Assembly (NCBI RefSeq): GCF_004321985.1
Contig: NZ_SCQN01000012.1
Coordinates: 1-33,136, forward strand
Length of the DNA stretch: 33,136 nucleotides
DNA from: Castellaniella sp.
GTDB lineage: Bacteria; Pseudomonadota; Gammaproteobacteria; Burkholderiales; Burkholderiaceae_B
Direction of reading: 5' to 3'
Below, piece after piece: positions 8,095 to 15,946 of this stretch. How positions within the stretch are numbered: the stretch's first letter is position 1; each line of letters begins with the position of its first letter. A program made the translations under genes and the position numbers. The notes under the pieces are model-generated. The model was not told the origin of the DNA and made no database searches. It worked only from the letters and a program-made list of their open reading frames with translations.

Positions 8095-9627
8095 TCAGTC
8101 AGAGTCATCCGGGTCTGTGTCTCGGATCCCCAGCGTGTTGCACTTCCGGGTCAACGTGTTGCGCCCGATCCCCAGGCGGGATGCGGCTTCACCCTTGCGC
8201 CCATGAGATGCCGTCAGGGCGGTCTGGACCAGCACGCGGTCGAAATCCCGCTGCAACGCCTCCATGAAACCGGTCTCGCCACCTTGCAACCGGTCGGCGA
8301 CCTCGAGTGAGAGAATCTCGCGCCAGTGACTACCCTCCTGCCCAGGATACGCGGCTGCCTGACCGGTCTGGGGGGCCGCGCCACTGGGAAGCAAGGCCTC
8401 ATCCAGCGGCTGGATCGATGGGCGTGGCCCCATATCCTCCGCACGCAGTTCCGGCGGCAGGTCTTCCGGTTCCACGAGCGGGCTCGGTGCCATGACCGTC
8501 AGCCATTGGCAGATGTTCTCCAACTGGCGGATATTGCCCGGGTAGTCGAACCGCTGCAGGATCTCCAGTGCGGCAGCGCTCAACTGGCGGACCGGAACGC
8601 CGAGTTCCGCCGCACTTGTGCGCAAAAAGTGCTGTGCCAGGGCGTCGATGTCCTCACGCCGTTCGCGCAATGCCGGAAGTCGCAGACGGATCACATTCAG
8701 CCGGTGAAACAGGTCAGCCCGAAACTGACCATCAGCCACCCGCTGCTCAAGCGGCTGGTGAGTCGCCGCGACCACGCGGACGTCGACCTGGACCGGGCGT
8801 GTACCACCCACCCGATAGAAGCATCCCTCGGCCAGTACGCGCAGCAATCGCGTCTGCAATTCGGCCGGCATGTCGCCAATTTCATCCAGAAACAGAGTGC
8901 CGCCCTCAGCCTCCTCGAACCGCCCCCGGCGGGCTTGCACTGCACCCGTGAAGGCGCCCCGTTCGTGCCCAAAAAGCTCGGCCTCCAGCAGGTCGCGGGG
9001 AATTGCGGCTGCATTGACGGCGACAAAAGGCCGATGCGCCCGCCGGCTATGCTGATGCAGAGCGCGAGCGATGAGCTCTTTGCCGGAGCCCGACTCGCCC
9101 GTGATCAGCACGGTTGCGCTGGAAGCCGCCAGGCGGCCGATCGCGCGAAACACCGGCTGCATGGTTGGCGAATGCGACAGCACCATCCCGGCTTCGACCC
9201 CCGGCTCGTCGGCTTCCGGTGAAGCTATCCCGGGGGTTGTCTGAGCGCCGACCTGGGCAGCGCGACCGATCAGGTCGACCGCTGTGCGGATATCGAAGGG
9301 CTTGGCCAGGTAGTCGAATGCCCCTTGCTCGAACGCCGCCACGGTGGTCTTCAGGTCCGTGAAGGCCGTCATCATGATGACTGGCAACTGAGGCAGTCGC
9401 TTCCGCACCGCTGCCAGCACGCCCAGACCGTCGAGGCCGGGCATACGCACATCAGACACCAGTACCGCCGGAATCTGCGTCTCGTCAGATTCGTCCAGCA
9501 TCGCCAGCGCTTCCATGAGCGCAAGGCTTTCAGCGAAGGAGCGTACCGCCCAGCCTTCCTTGCCAAGCGCCTTCTCGAGCACCCAGCGCATGCCGGGTTC
9601 GTCGTCCAGTATCCAGACGGGTCTCAT
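8095..9627 (-). CDS. ntrC: Nitrogen regulation response regulator NtrC (GlnG)
   Basis: A 510-residue sigma-54 activator. Residues 1-120 are a receiver domain with acidic pocket DDE and phospho-acceptor Asp59 in VSDVRMPG. The AAA+ domain has Walker A GESGSGKE (177-184), the sigma-54 contact loop GAFTGA (224-229) and Walker B TLFLDEIGD. A Fis-type helix-turn-helix ends the protein (EAASRLGIGRNTLTRKCNTL). Start at 9627 gives MRPVWILDDE and an ATGA overlap with the ntrB stop; a frame extending to 9714 lies inside ntrB and is ignored. Phosphorylated by NtrB under nitrogen limitation, NtrC should bind the two dyads upstream of glnA and activate the sigma-54 promoter there. Confidence 0.96.
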   Translation of the reverse strand: MRPVWILDDEPGMRWVLEKALGKEGWAVRSFAESLALMEALAMLDESDETQIPAVLVSDVRMPGLDGLGVLAAVRKRLPQLPVIMMTAFTDLKTTVAAFEQGAFDYLAKPFDIRTAVDLIGRAAQVGAQTTPGIASPEADEPGVEAGMVLSHSPTMQPVFRAIGRLAASSATVLITGESGSGKELIARALHQHSRRAHRPFVAVNAAAIPRDLLEAELFGHERGAFTGAVQARRGRFEEAEGGTLFLDEIGDMPAELQTRLLRVLAEGCFYRVGGTRPVQVDVRVVAATHQPLEQRVADGQFRADLFHRLNVIRLRLPALRERREDIDALAQHFLRTSAAELGVPVRQLSAAALEILQRFDYPGNIRQLENICQWLTVMAPSPLVEPEDLPPELRAEDMGPRPSIQPLDEALLPSGAAPQTGQAAAYPGQEGSHWREILSLEVADRLQGGETGFMEALQRDFDRVLVQTALTASHGRKGEAASRLGIGRNTLTRKCNTLGIRDTDPDDSD

Positions 9628-10577
9628 GGGGCCTCCAATGGCAACAGCAGGCGAAACTCCGTGTGGCCCGGCCGGGAATCGAACTCCAGCAGGCCGCCCA
9701 TGTGCTGCAGACAATCCTGAGCCAGACTCAGGCCCAGTCCCGTGCCCTTGGCGCGCCCGGTCACCAGCGGGTGAAACAGCTTGTCGTGCAGTTCCGGCGG
9801 GATGCCGGGGCCATTGTCCACGACTGCGATCAGTAGTCCCATGCGCGGCTGGCCATGCATCAGCACCGGCTGATGCAGGATGCGAGTGCGTAGCGCAAGC
9901 GTCGGCGCTTGCCGGGGCTCGCCTTCCATCAGGGCCTGGGCACCGTTACGTGTCACGTTCAGCAATGCTTGCAGCAGGCCATCCCGATCCAGGTGGACGT
10001 CTGGCACCGACGCGTCGTAGTCCCGGATCAGCGTCAGACCGGGTCCAAACTCCATGCTGACCAGCGCCAGCACCCGCTCGCAGATTTCGTGGACATTGAA
10101 TGTCTGGCGCGCCTGGGCTTCAGGGCCCGAGGATGCCAGACGGTCCACCAGATGCGCCAGGCGGTCCGACTCCGCAACGATGACCTGGGTGTATTCCCGC
10201 AGGTCGTCACGGGACAATTCCATTTCCAGCAACTGCGCGGCGGCCCGCAAGCCAGCCAGCGGATTGCGGACCTCGTGGGCCAGGTTGCGCAGGGTCTCGC
10301 GCTGCGCTGCCTGGTCAAACCGCGCCTGATGCAGGTCATCGAGCCGCTGTGCCTGGTGAGCCGGAATCTCAAGCAGCCAGGCCCAGAGCTGGCCCTGCAG
10401 TGGCGTCTTCAGCACGCTGGGAAGCCCGGCCAGTAGCGGCTGCGCCGGCCGCCCGATCAGCTGCTTCCGGGACGCCCGCAGGCGCTCTTCCGCAGCGGTG
10501 TTCGCATACTGGATACAAAAGGCGTCGTCCAGCAGCAGTACGGCCGTCTGCAGCAGGTCGAAGCCAGATGTATCCAT
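9624..10577 (-). CDS. ntrB: Nitrogen regulation sensor histidine kinase NtrB (GlnL)
   Basis: A 317-residue cytosolic kinase/phosphatase of NtrC, controlled in known systems by PII. An N-terminal PAS-like part begins LLLDDAFCIQYANTAAEERL. The H-box LAHEVRNPLAG places the phosphorylated histidine at residue 101. The ATPase domain has the N-box NVTRNGAQAL, G1 VVDNGPGIP and G2 GTGLGLSLAQ. The protein is shorter than E. coli NtrB (349 residues, His139): from the LLLDD motif to the histidine there are 83 residues against about 114, so the PAS domain seems to have lost its middle strands. The gene begins 12 bases after glnA and overlaps ntrC by four bases. The ribosome site is weak, suggesting coupling to glnA. 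Confidence 0.93.
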   Translation of the reverse strand: MDTSGFDLLQTAVLLLDDAFCIQYANTAAEERLRASRKQLIGRPAQPLLAGLPSVLKTPLQGQLWAWLLEIPAHQAQRLDDLHQARFDQAAQRETLRNLAHEVRNPLAGLRAAAQLLEMELSRDDLREYTQVIVAESDRLAHLVDRLASSGPEAQARQTFNVHEICERVLALVSMEFGPGLTLIRDYDASVPDVHLDRDGLLQALLNVTRNGAQALMEGEPRQAPTLALRTRILHQPVLMHGQPRMGLLIAVVDNGPGIPPELHDKLFHPLVTGRAKGTGLGLSLAQDCLQHMGGLLEFDSRPGHTEFRLLLPLEAP

Positions 10578-10589
10578 GACACAGAGGTC

Positions 10590-12002
10590 TTACAGCGTGT
10601 AGTACATGTCGAACTCGACCGGATGCGGCGTCACGCGCAGACGGTCCAGCTCGCGCGACTTCAGGTCCAGGTAGGCATCGAGCAGTTCATGGCTGAACAC
10701 TCCCCCACGCGTCAGGAACTCGCGATCGCGGTCCAGGGCCTCCAGCGCCTGATCCAGCGACGAACATACCGTCGGGATCTTTGCATCTTCCTCGGGCGGC
10801 AGATCGTACAGGTTCTTGTCGGCGGGATCTCCCGGGTGCATCTTGTTCTGCACACCATCCAGCCCAGCCATCATGAGCGCCGAAAATGCCAGATACGGAT
10901 TGGCCAGCGGGTCCGGAAAGCGGGTCTCGACGCGGCGGGCCTTCGGATTGCCGACGTAGGGGATGCGGATCGACGCGGACCGGTTGCGCGCGGAATAGGC
11001 GAGCTTGACCGGAGCCTCGTAGTGCGGGACCAATCGCTTGTACGAATTCGTGCCAGGGTTGGTGATGGCATTCAATGCCCGCGCGTGGTGAATGATGCCA
11101 CCGATGTAGTACAGGGCGAACTCGGACAGCCCGCCGTAGCCGTTGCCTGAAAACAGGTTCTGGCCGCCCTTCCAGATGGATTGGTGCACGTGCATGCCCG
11201 AGCCGTTGTCGCCCACAATGGGCTTGGGCATGAAGGTGGCAGTCTTGCCGTAGGTATGGGCCACGTTCCGGACGACGTACTTCAGGGTTTGCGTCCAGTC
11301 CGCGCGCTGCACCAGGGTGCTGAACCGCGTCCCGATCTCGAGCTGACCGGCGTTGCCGACCTCGTGGTGGTGTACTTCGACGGGGACCCCCATCTGTTCC
11401 ATCAACAGGCACATCTCGGAACGGATATCCATCAGAGAGTCGACCGGAGGAACCGGCACATACCCGCCCTTCACGGACTGATGGTAGCCGTGGTTCCCGC
11501 CGTTCGCATCGTCTGCGTTGGACCAGGCCGCTTCATTGGAGTGGATCTTCACGAAGCAGCCGGACATTTCGTTTTGCCAGCTCACGCCGTCGAAGACGAA
11601 GAATTCGGGTTCCGGACCGAAGTACGCCGTGTCTCCCAGCCCACTGGACTTGAGATAGGCCTCGGCCCGACGGGCCAAGGAACGCGGGTCGCGATCGTAG
11701 CCCTTCAGGTCCGAAGGCTCCACCACGTCGCACGTCAGGACCAGCGTGGTTTCCTCGCGGAACGGGTCCATGCGGGCCGTGGCGGCATCGGGAATCAGCA
11801 GCATATCCGATGCCTCGATGCCCTTCCAGCCCGGCAGCGATGATCCGTCAAACGCAACCCCGGACTCCATCCGGTCCTCGTCCACCAGGTTGGCGGGCAC
11901 CGTCAGGTGGTGCTCCCGGCCCAGCGTGTCGGTAAAGCGGAAGTCCACGAAGGCGACTTCCTGCTCGGCAATCATGTGTACAACGTTTTCAGGGGTGGAC
12001 AT
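10590..12002 (-). CDS. glnA: Glutamine synthetase, type I
   Basis: A 470-residue enzyme that makes glutamine from glutamate, ammonia and ATP, acting as a dodecamer. The start [10 protein letters not shown] at 12002 has AGGAG seven bases upstream; a longer frame to 12143 runs through the promoter region and is rejected. Visible motifs: [27 protein letters not shown] (metal site), [27 protein letters not shown] (ATP region), [24 protein letters not shown], and NLYDLPPEE, the loop that holds the adenylylated tyrosine. Length and the adenylylation loop mark the classical proteobacterial GS-I. It leads the glnA-ntrB-ntrC operon. The upstream sigma-54 promoter and NtrC-type sites explain its regulation. 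Confidence 0.98.
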   Translation of the reverse strand: MSTPENVVHMIAEQEVAFVDFRFTDTLGREHHLTVPANLVDEDRMESGVAFDGSSLPGWKGIEASDMLLIPDAATARMDPFREETTLVLTCDVVEPSDLKGYDRDPRSLARRAEAYLKSSGLGDTAYFGPEPEFFVFDGVSWQNEMSGCFVKIHSNEAAWSNADDANGGNHGYHQSVKGGYVPVPPVDSLMDIRSEMCLLMEQMGVPVEVHHHEVGNAGQLEIGTRFSTLVQRADWTQTLKYVVRNVAHTYGKTATFMPKPIVGDNGSGMHVHQSIWKGGQNLFSGNGYGGLSEFALYYIGGIIHHARALNAITNPGTNSYKRLVPHYEAPVKLAYSARNRSASIRIPYVGNPKARRVETRFPDPLANPYLAFSALMMAGLDGVQNKMHPGDPADKNLYDLPPEEDAKIPTVCSSLDQALEALDRDREFLTRGGVFSHELLDAYLDLKSRELDRLRVTPHPVEFDMYYTL

Positions 12003-12078
12003 AAAGGCTCCTGTGCCTGGTTTTGGCGAATGACGATTCATGAGTGGCTCCAGACTGCGCGAGCCGTCGGTAGCATTC

Positions 12079-12096
12079 AAGCAAATACCGTGCCAA
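12079..12096 (-). promoter_or_regulatory. Sigma-54 (-24/-12) promoter of glnA-ntrBC
   Basis: Read on the minus strand, 12096 to 12079 is TTGGCACGGTATTTGCTT. It fits the sigma-54 consensus TGGCAC-N5-TTGCW completely. The invariant GG falls at 12094-12093 and the invariant GC at 12082-12081, ten bases apart. Transcription would begin near 12069, giving a leader of about 67 bases before the glnA ATG. Confidence 0.92.
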
Positions 12097-12187
12097 CTTG
12101 TGAGCAGTGCAGCAAATCGGAAAACAGAGCTGCCGGATTTCAAGCCGGTGCAAACGGTACATCCAGCCCGCCCATAGCCGCCGGGTA

Positions 12188-12204
12188 AGCACCACTATAG
12201 TGCA
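12188..12204. promoter_or_regulatory. NtrC-binding dyad 1 (promoter-proximal enhancer site)
   Basis: AGCACCACTATAGTGCA, read on the minus strand, has the form TGCAC-N7-GTGCT and matches nine of the ten conserved bases of the NtrC dyad TGCAC-N7-GTGCA. Its centre (12196) is about 127 bases upstream of the predicted glnA start, a normal enhancer distance for sigma-54 activation. Confidence 0.82.
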
Positions 12205-12207
12205 AGA

Positions 12208-12224
12208 TGCACCACCATAGTGCG
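12208..12224. promoter_or_regulatory. NtrC-binding dyad 2 (promoter-distal enhancer site)
   Basis: TGCACCACCATAGTGCG has the form TGCAC-N7-GTGCG, again nine of ten conserved NtrC positions. Its centre is exactly 20 bases from that of dyad 1, about two helical turns, so two NtrC dimers would bind on the same DNA face. It ends 24 bases before the hemW stop codon. Confidence 0.82.
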
Positions 12225-12248
12225 TCTACGGTACGCCTCAGGAGGCCG

Positions 12249-13454
12249 TCAATCCGCCAAGAATTCCATCTGCAGTTCGTTGAGAAACCGCCAGCCCTGT
12301 GGCGTGGCGCAGATGCGTTCCAGCCCGGGCTCGAGCAGCCCGCGTTCGGCGGCGTGGCGCATTTTGGGAAGCAGAGACAGCAACGACAGCCCGGTGCGCT
12401 CGATAAACAGGCCGCCTTCCACTCCCTGCTTCAAGCGCAGGGCATTCAACATGAATTCGAAACCCAGATCATCGTGATTCAGCTCGCGGCGTTCCACGAT
12501 ATGCGAGCCATCACGCTGCCCAGCGAGCCGCATCCAGGAGTCCGGCATCCGCGCCCTCACCTGGCGGGTGATCCGGTGCTGGAATGAGATTTTGGAGTGC
12601 GCGCCTGGCCCCAACCCCAGGTAGTCCCCAAATTGCCAATAGTTCAGGTTGTGCTGGCAGGCCTGGCCCGGCTGGGCGTAGGCGGAAACCTCGTAGCGTT
12701 CGAAGCCCGCGGATTCGGCGAGTTCCGCCACGCGGTCCTGCATGGCGGCGCTCAGGTCGTCGTCGGGGACACGCGGTGGAAACTTGGCGAACACGGTGTT
12801 GGGTTCCAGCGTCAGGTGGTATAGCGACAGGTGGCCGGTGCCGTAGGTCAGCGCTTCGCGTACGTCGCCTTCGCACTGCTCCAGCGTTTGATTCGGTAGC
12901 GCGAACATCAGGTCGAGATTCACCCGATCGACGGCTTTCTGCGCCATGGCGATGGCCGCCCGCGCCTGATCGGCGTCGTGAATCCGTCCCAGGCGCTTGA
13001 GCTTGGCGTCATCAAAGCTCTGGATGCCCAGCGAAATGCGATTCACGCCCGCCTGTGCATATCCCTGAAAGCGGCCCGCCTCGGCTGTTCCCGGGTTGGC
13101 TTCCAGAGTGATTTCCACACCCGGCGGCAAGTTCAGATAGGCCCGGAACAGCGTGATCATCCGGTCCACCGCCTCGGCGGAAAGCAGGCTGGGTGTCCCA
13201 CCGCCAAAAAACACGGTCGAAATCGGACGTCCCCACACATCCGGGACCGCCTGTTCCAGGTCTGCTTCCAGGGCTTTCAGGTATTCGGCCTCCGGGACCT
13301 CGCCCGTGCGCTCGTGCGAGTTGAAGTCGCAATACGGACACTTGTGCACGCACCATGGCACATGCACATATAGCGATAGTGGTGGCAACGCCACCAGACC
13401 GGGCCGGCCGCGCACCCCTGGCCGGCCATCATTCGATGCCTCTTCGCCCGGCAT
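12249..13454 (-). CDS. hemW: Radical SAM heme chaperone HemW (formerly HemN-like)
   Basis: A 401-residue radical SAM protein. The 4Fe-4S cluster motif CX3CX2C is CVHKCPYC, with Cys35, Cys39 and Cys42. It is followed by VFFGGGTPSLL (about 81-91), HLSLYHLTLEPNT, and the HemW-typical LNYWQFGDYLGLGPGAHS. A C-terminal winged region completes it. HemW proteins bind heme and help insert it into respiratory enzymes; many are mislabelled coproporphyrinogen III oxidase. I start at ATG 13454 (MPGEEASNDG). A GTG at 13478, close behind AAGGAA, is a possible alternative. The frame continues into rdgB but that part is shadow. It follows rdgB by about 30 bases, part of an rph-rdgB-hemW unit. Confidence 0.93.
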   Translation of the reverse strand: MPGEEASNDGRPGVRGRPGLVALPPLSLYVHVPWCVHKCPYCDFNSHERTGEVPEAEYLKALEADLEQAVPDVWGRPISTVFFGGGTPSLLSAEAVDRMITLFRAYLNLPPGVEITLEANPGTAEAGRFQGYAQAGVNRISLGIQSFDDAKLKRLGRIHDADQARAAIAMAQKAVDRVNLDLMFALPNQTLEQCEGDVREALTYGTGHLSLYHLTLEPNTVFAKFPPRVPDDDLSAAMQDRVAELAESAGFERYEVSAYAQPGQACQHNLNYWQFGDYLGLGPGAHSKISFQHRITRQVRARMPDSWMRLAGQRDGSHIVERRELNHDDLGFEFMLNALRLKQGVEGGLFIERTGLSLLSLLPKMRHAAERGLLEPGLERICATPQGWRFLNELQMEFLAD

Positions 13455-13485
13455 GGGCACCGATACCAGCTTTCTCACAGTTCCT

Positions 13486-14163
13486 TCACCTGGTGTTTTG
13501 ATCCGACCTGCCTTGCGGGGTCGCGCCGGCCTGGTCCGGCCGTCGTTGGCCAGGGCCGTCGTCGAACAGACCGCGCAGCGACCGCAAGAGGCCCTGCAAG
13601 GCGCGAGCCCGGTGGCTGACCTGATTCTTCTGAGCCAATGAAAGCTCGGCTGCCGTTTTGCCCAGATCGGGCAAAAAGAAATACGGGTCATAGCCGAACC
13701 CCTGGTCGCCTCGGGGAGTATCCAGCACTTCACCGTCCCAGACCCCTTCAACCACGATGGGGCGCGGGTCATCGGCACTGCGTACATAAACCAGTACGGC
13801 TACATACGAGCCTCGCCGATCTGCGATACCGGACAGTTCGGATACCAGCCTGGCATTGTTGTCCGCATCGGAGCGCGTCCCATCGGTCTTCACGGCATAG
13901 CGCGCCGAGTGCACTCCGGGCGCTCCACCCAGTCCCCGCACGCACAGGCCGGAATCGTCCGCCAGTGCCGGCAGGCCAGTGGCCTGGCTCGCATGCCGGG
14001 CCTTGGCCAGCGCGTTCTCGACGAACGTAAGGTAGGGTTCCGCCGCCTCGGTGACGCCCAGAGTGCCCTGGGCGACCATTTCGATACCCGCCGCGCCCAG
14101 AATGGCGGAAAACTCGCGCAGCTTTCCCGGGTTGTTTGACGCGAGCACAACGCGCTGGTTCAT
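13486..14163 (-). CDS. rdgB: Non-canonical purine NTP pyrophosphatase RdgB (ITP/XTP, HAM1 family)
   Basis: A 225-residue cytosolic enzyme that hydrolyses ITP, dITP and XTP to monophosphates, keeping deaminated purines out of DNA and RNA. The N-terminus [15 protein letters not shown] is the substrate-binding signature. [19 protein letters not shown] contains the metal-binding acidic pair, and [15 protein letters not shown] and VSHRARAL are family motifs. The start ATG at 14163 overlaps the rph stop by ATGA (14160-14163), so translation should be coupled. The C-terminus runs about 20 residues past the usual SHRARAL end with a polar tail rich in Gly, Gln, Arg and Pro ([13 protein letters not shown]), probably disordered. 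Confidence 0.95.
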   Translation of the reverse strand: MNQRVVLASNNPGKLREFSAILGAAGIEMVAQGTLGVTEAAEPYLTFVENALAKARHASQATGLPALADDSGLCVRGLGGAPGVHSARYAVKTDGTRSDADNNARLVSELSGIADRRGSYVAVLVYVRSADDPRPIVVEGVWDGEVLDTPRGDQGFGYDPYFFLPDLGKTAAELSLAQKNQVSHRARALQGLLRSLRGLFDDGPGQRRPDQAGATPQGRSDQNTR

Positions 14164-14909
14164 GCTGCCTCCAGTGCGTGCCGCTGCAGGCCGATCAGCT
14201 CGTCGATACCCTTGCCGGCCAGATCCAGCAACGTATCCAGCTCGTTGCGCCGGAAGCTTCCGCCCTCCCCAGTGCCTTGGACTTCGACGAAGTCTCCGCC
14301 GGCCGTCATGACTACGTTCATGTCCGTATCGCAGTTCGAGTCTTCGTCGTAGTCCAGGTCCAGCACGGGCGTTCCGTGGAAAATCCCGACGGAAACGGCT
14401 GCCACCTGGCCAATGATGGGATCGGCCGTCAGCTTGCCGCAGTGCTGCAGCGTGCGTACCGCCAGGGCTGCGGCCAGCCATGCGCCGGTGATGCTCGCAC
14501 ACCGGGTACCGCCATCCGCCTGAAGGACATCGCAATCGATCTGCAGCGTGCGTTCGCCCAGCGCCGACAGGTCGAAGACGGCCCGCAAGCTGCGACCGAT
14601 CAGCCGCTGGATCTCCTGTGTCCGACCGCTTTGCTTGCCCCGTGTCGCTTCCCGATCGCCGCGCGTATGGGTGGCACGTGGCAGCATGCCGTACTCTGCC
14701 GTCACCCAGCCTTTACCTTGACCCTTGAGAAAGGGCGGCACCCGATCCAGGACGCTACAATTGCATAGAACCTTGGTGTCGCCCATGCAGGCTAGCACCG
14801 AGCCTTCTGCATGGCGGGTGTAACCGGTCATGAGTTGGGCGGGGCGCAGCACATCCACGCGGCGACCACTGGGGCGATCCGCCCCGGATGGAGAAAAAGC
14901 TTCAGGCAT
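14160..14909 (-). CDS. rph: Ribonuclease PH
   Basis: A 249-residue phosphate-dependent 3'-5' exoribonuclease that trims tRNA 3' ends and acts as a hexamer. Motifs seen: [21 protein letters not shown] near the N-terminus, the segment beginning [53 protein letters not shown] (the phosphate/active-site region), and [19 protein letters not shown]. The first about 15 residues are a variable extension relative to E. coli. It is the first gene of rph-rdgB-hemW and diverges from yicC across 68 bases that include a symmetric element with a TACAAT box on each strand. Confidence 0.96.
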   Translation of the reverse strand: MPEAFSPSGADRPSGRRVDVLRPAQLMTGYTRHAEGSVLACMGDTKVLCNCSVLDRVPPFLKGQGKGWVTAEYGMLPRATHTRGDREATRGKQSGRTQEIQRLIGRSLRAVFDLSALGERTLQIDCDVLQADGGTRCASITGAWLAAALAVRTLQHCGKLTADPIIGQVAAVSVGIFHGTPVLDLDYDEDSNCDTDMNVVMTAGGDFVEVQGTGEGGSFRRNELDTLLDLAGKGIDELIGLQRHALEAA

Positions 14910-14933
14910 AGGGTTTTCCAGAAAGACAGCAGA

Positions 14934-14955
14934 CTACAATGTGGCCCTATTGTAG
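14934..14955. promoter_or_regulatory. Symmetric divergent promoter/operator between rph and yicC
   Basis: CTACAAT (14934-14940) and ATTGTAG (14949-14955) form a perfect 7-bp inverted repeat around an 8-base centre. Each arm contains TACAAT, a good -10 box, one on each strand. The predicted leaders would be about 30 bases to yicC and about 33 to rph. No convincing -35 boxes are seen, so it may instead, or also, be an operator. Confidence 0.45.
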
Positions 14956-14977
14956 AGAAGAACATGAGGCCAGCCCG

Positions 14978-15886
14978 ATGATCCGCAGCATGACCGCATT
15001 TGGCACAAGCCGCCTGGAGTTCGGAGCTGGCGCAATCAGTGCAGAAGTTCGCAGCGTCAACAATCGCTATCTGGACCTGAATCTGCGCCTGCCGGACGAC
15101 TTGCGCTTCGCTGAGTCGCGGATCCGCGAATTGGTGGGGGGGGCCGTCATCCGCGGGAAGGTCGAACTCAAACTGAACTACGCGGTACCCGACACACAGG
15201 GACTGCGCCCCTTCGACCTTCCAGCGCTGCAGTCTCTGTCGCTGCAGCTTGCTCAGGCGCGAACCATCATCCCCGACATTCCGGCCCCGTCGCTGTCTGA
15301 GCTGCCGCGCGAAGGCGCTCTACGCAGCGGTCTGGACCCAGATGTCTGGCTGCCAATGTGCGAACGGGCCTGCGTGCTCGCGCTGGGTGAATTCACGGCC
15401 AACCGGGAACGCGAGGGTTCCCGCCTGGCTGGCGCCATGCTGGAGCTCGCCGAGGCCGTCCGGGGTATCGTCGATCGGGTGGAAGTGGAACTGCCTGCGC
15501 TGGTGGTGCAGCACCAGGAGCGAGTGGCTCAGCGGTTGCGCGAAGCGCTGCTGGCAGCCAGCCCGGAAGGCTTTTCCGCCATCAGCGGCACCGAGCTCAC
15601 CGCGCGCATCGCCCAGGAGGCAAGCCTGTTCGGATTGCGGGTAGACGTGGCGGAAGAGCTCACGCGCCTGCGTTCTCATCTGCAGGAACTCAAGGGTGCT
15701 TTGTCTGACCAGAATGCGCAGCATTCACGCGGCAGTGGCAAGCGGCTGGATTTCCTGTTCCAGGAGATGAACCGCGAAGCCAATACGCTGGGATCCAAAG
15801 CGGCTGCGTTGAGCGTTACCAGAGCCGCCATCGACTTGAAGCTCCTGATCGAGCAGATGCGCGAACAGGCCCAGAACATCGAGTAA
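14978..15886 (+). CDS. yicC: YicC family endoribonuclease
   Basis: A 302-residue protein of the YicC/YloC family. The N-terminus MIRSMTAFGTSRLEF is diagnostic. RSVNNRYLDLNLRLPDDLRF follows, and the C-terminal domain ends with EMNREANTLGSKAAALSVTR and IDLKLLIEQMREQAQNIE, the conserved DUF1732-type end. E. coli YicC is reported to be an endoribonuclease acting on RNA, including the small RNA RyhB. The start at 14978 is chosen for the family N-terminus, with AGG about nine bases before it; a frame back to 14939 would start inside the promoter dyad. It diverges from rph, with which it is commonly neighboured. Confidence 0.93.
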   Translation: MIRSMTAFGTSRLEFGAGAISAEVRSVNNRYLDLNLRLPDDLRFAESRIRELVGGAVIRGKVELKLNYAVPDTQGLRPFDLPALQSLSLQLAQARTIIPDIPAPSLSELPREGALRSGLDPDVWLPMCERACVLALGEFTANREREGSRLAGAMLELAEAVRGIVDRVEVELPALVVQHQERVAQRLREALLAASPEGFSAISGTELTARIAQEASLFGLRVDVAEELTRLRSHLQELKGALSDQNAQHSRGSGKRLDFLFQEMNREANTLGSKAAALSVTRAAIDLKLLIEQMREQAQNIE

Positions 15887-15913
15887 TCGGCGGCGGGCAC
15901 GAGAACTGCAGCG

Positions 15914-15919
15914 TACAAT
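15914..15919 (+). promoter_or_regulatory. Candidate -10 box upstream of fsr
   Basis: TACAAT sits 28 bases before the fsr start and 27 bases after the yicC stop, the same hexamer as in the rph/yicC dyad. There is no recognisable -35 box. Between it and fsr a 7-codon frame (ATG at 15927, stop TGA at 15948-15950) ends exactly on the fsr ATG. Confidence 0.3.
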
Positions 15920-15946
15920 CCAGCCAATGCCATTCGCGCGTCCAGA

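Noticed and set aside
12003-12143. N-terminal extension of glnA
   Set aside because: It would cross the leader and the sigma-54 promoter region, and family start MSTPENV has a good ribosome site.
13486-14535. Longer start for rdgB and the extended hemW frame to 13787
   Set aside because: The extensions lie inside rph and rdgB and have no family resemblance; the chosen starts match family N-termini and the ATGA overlap.
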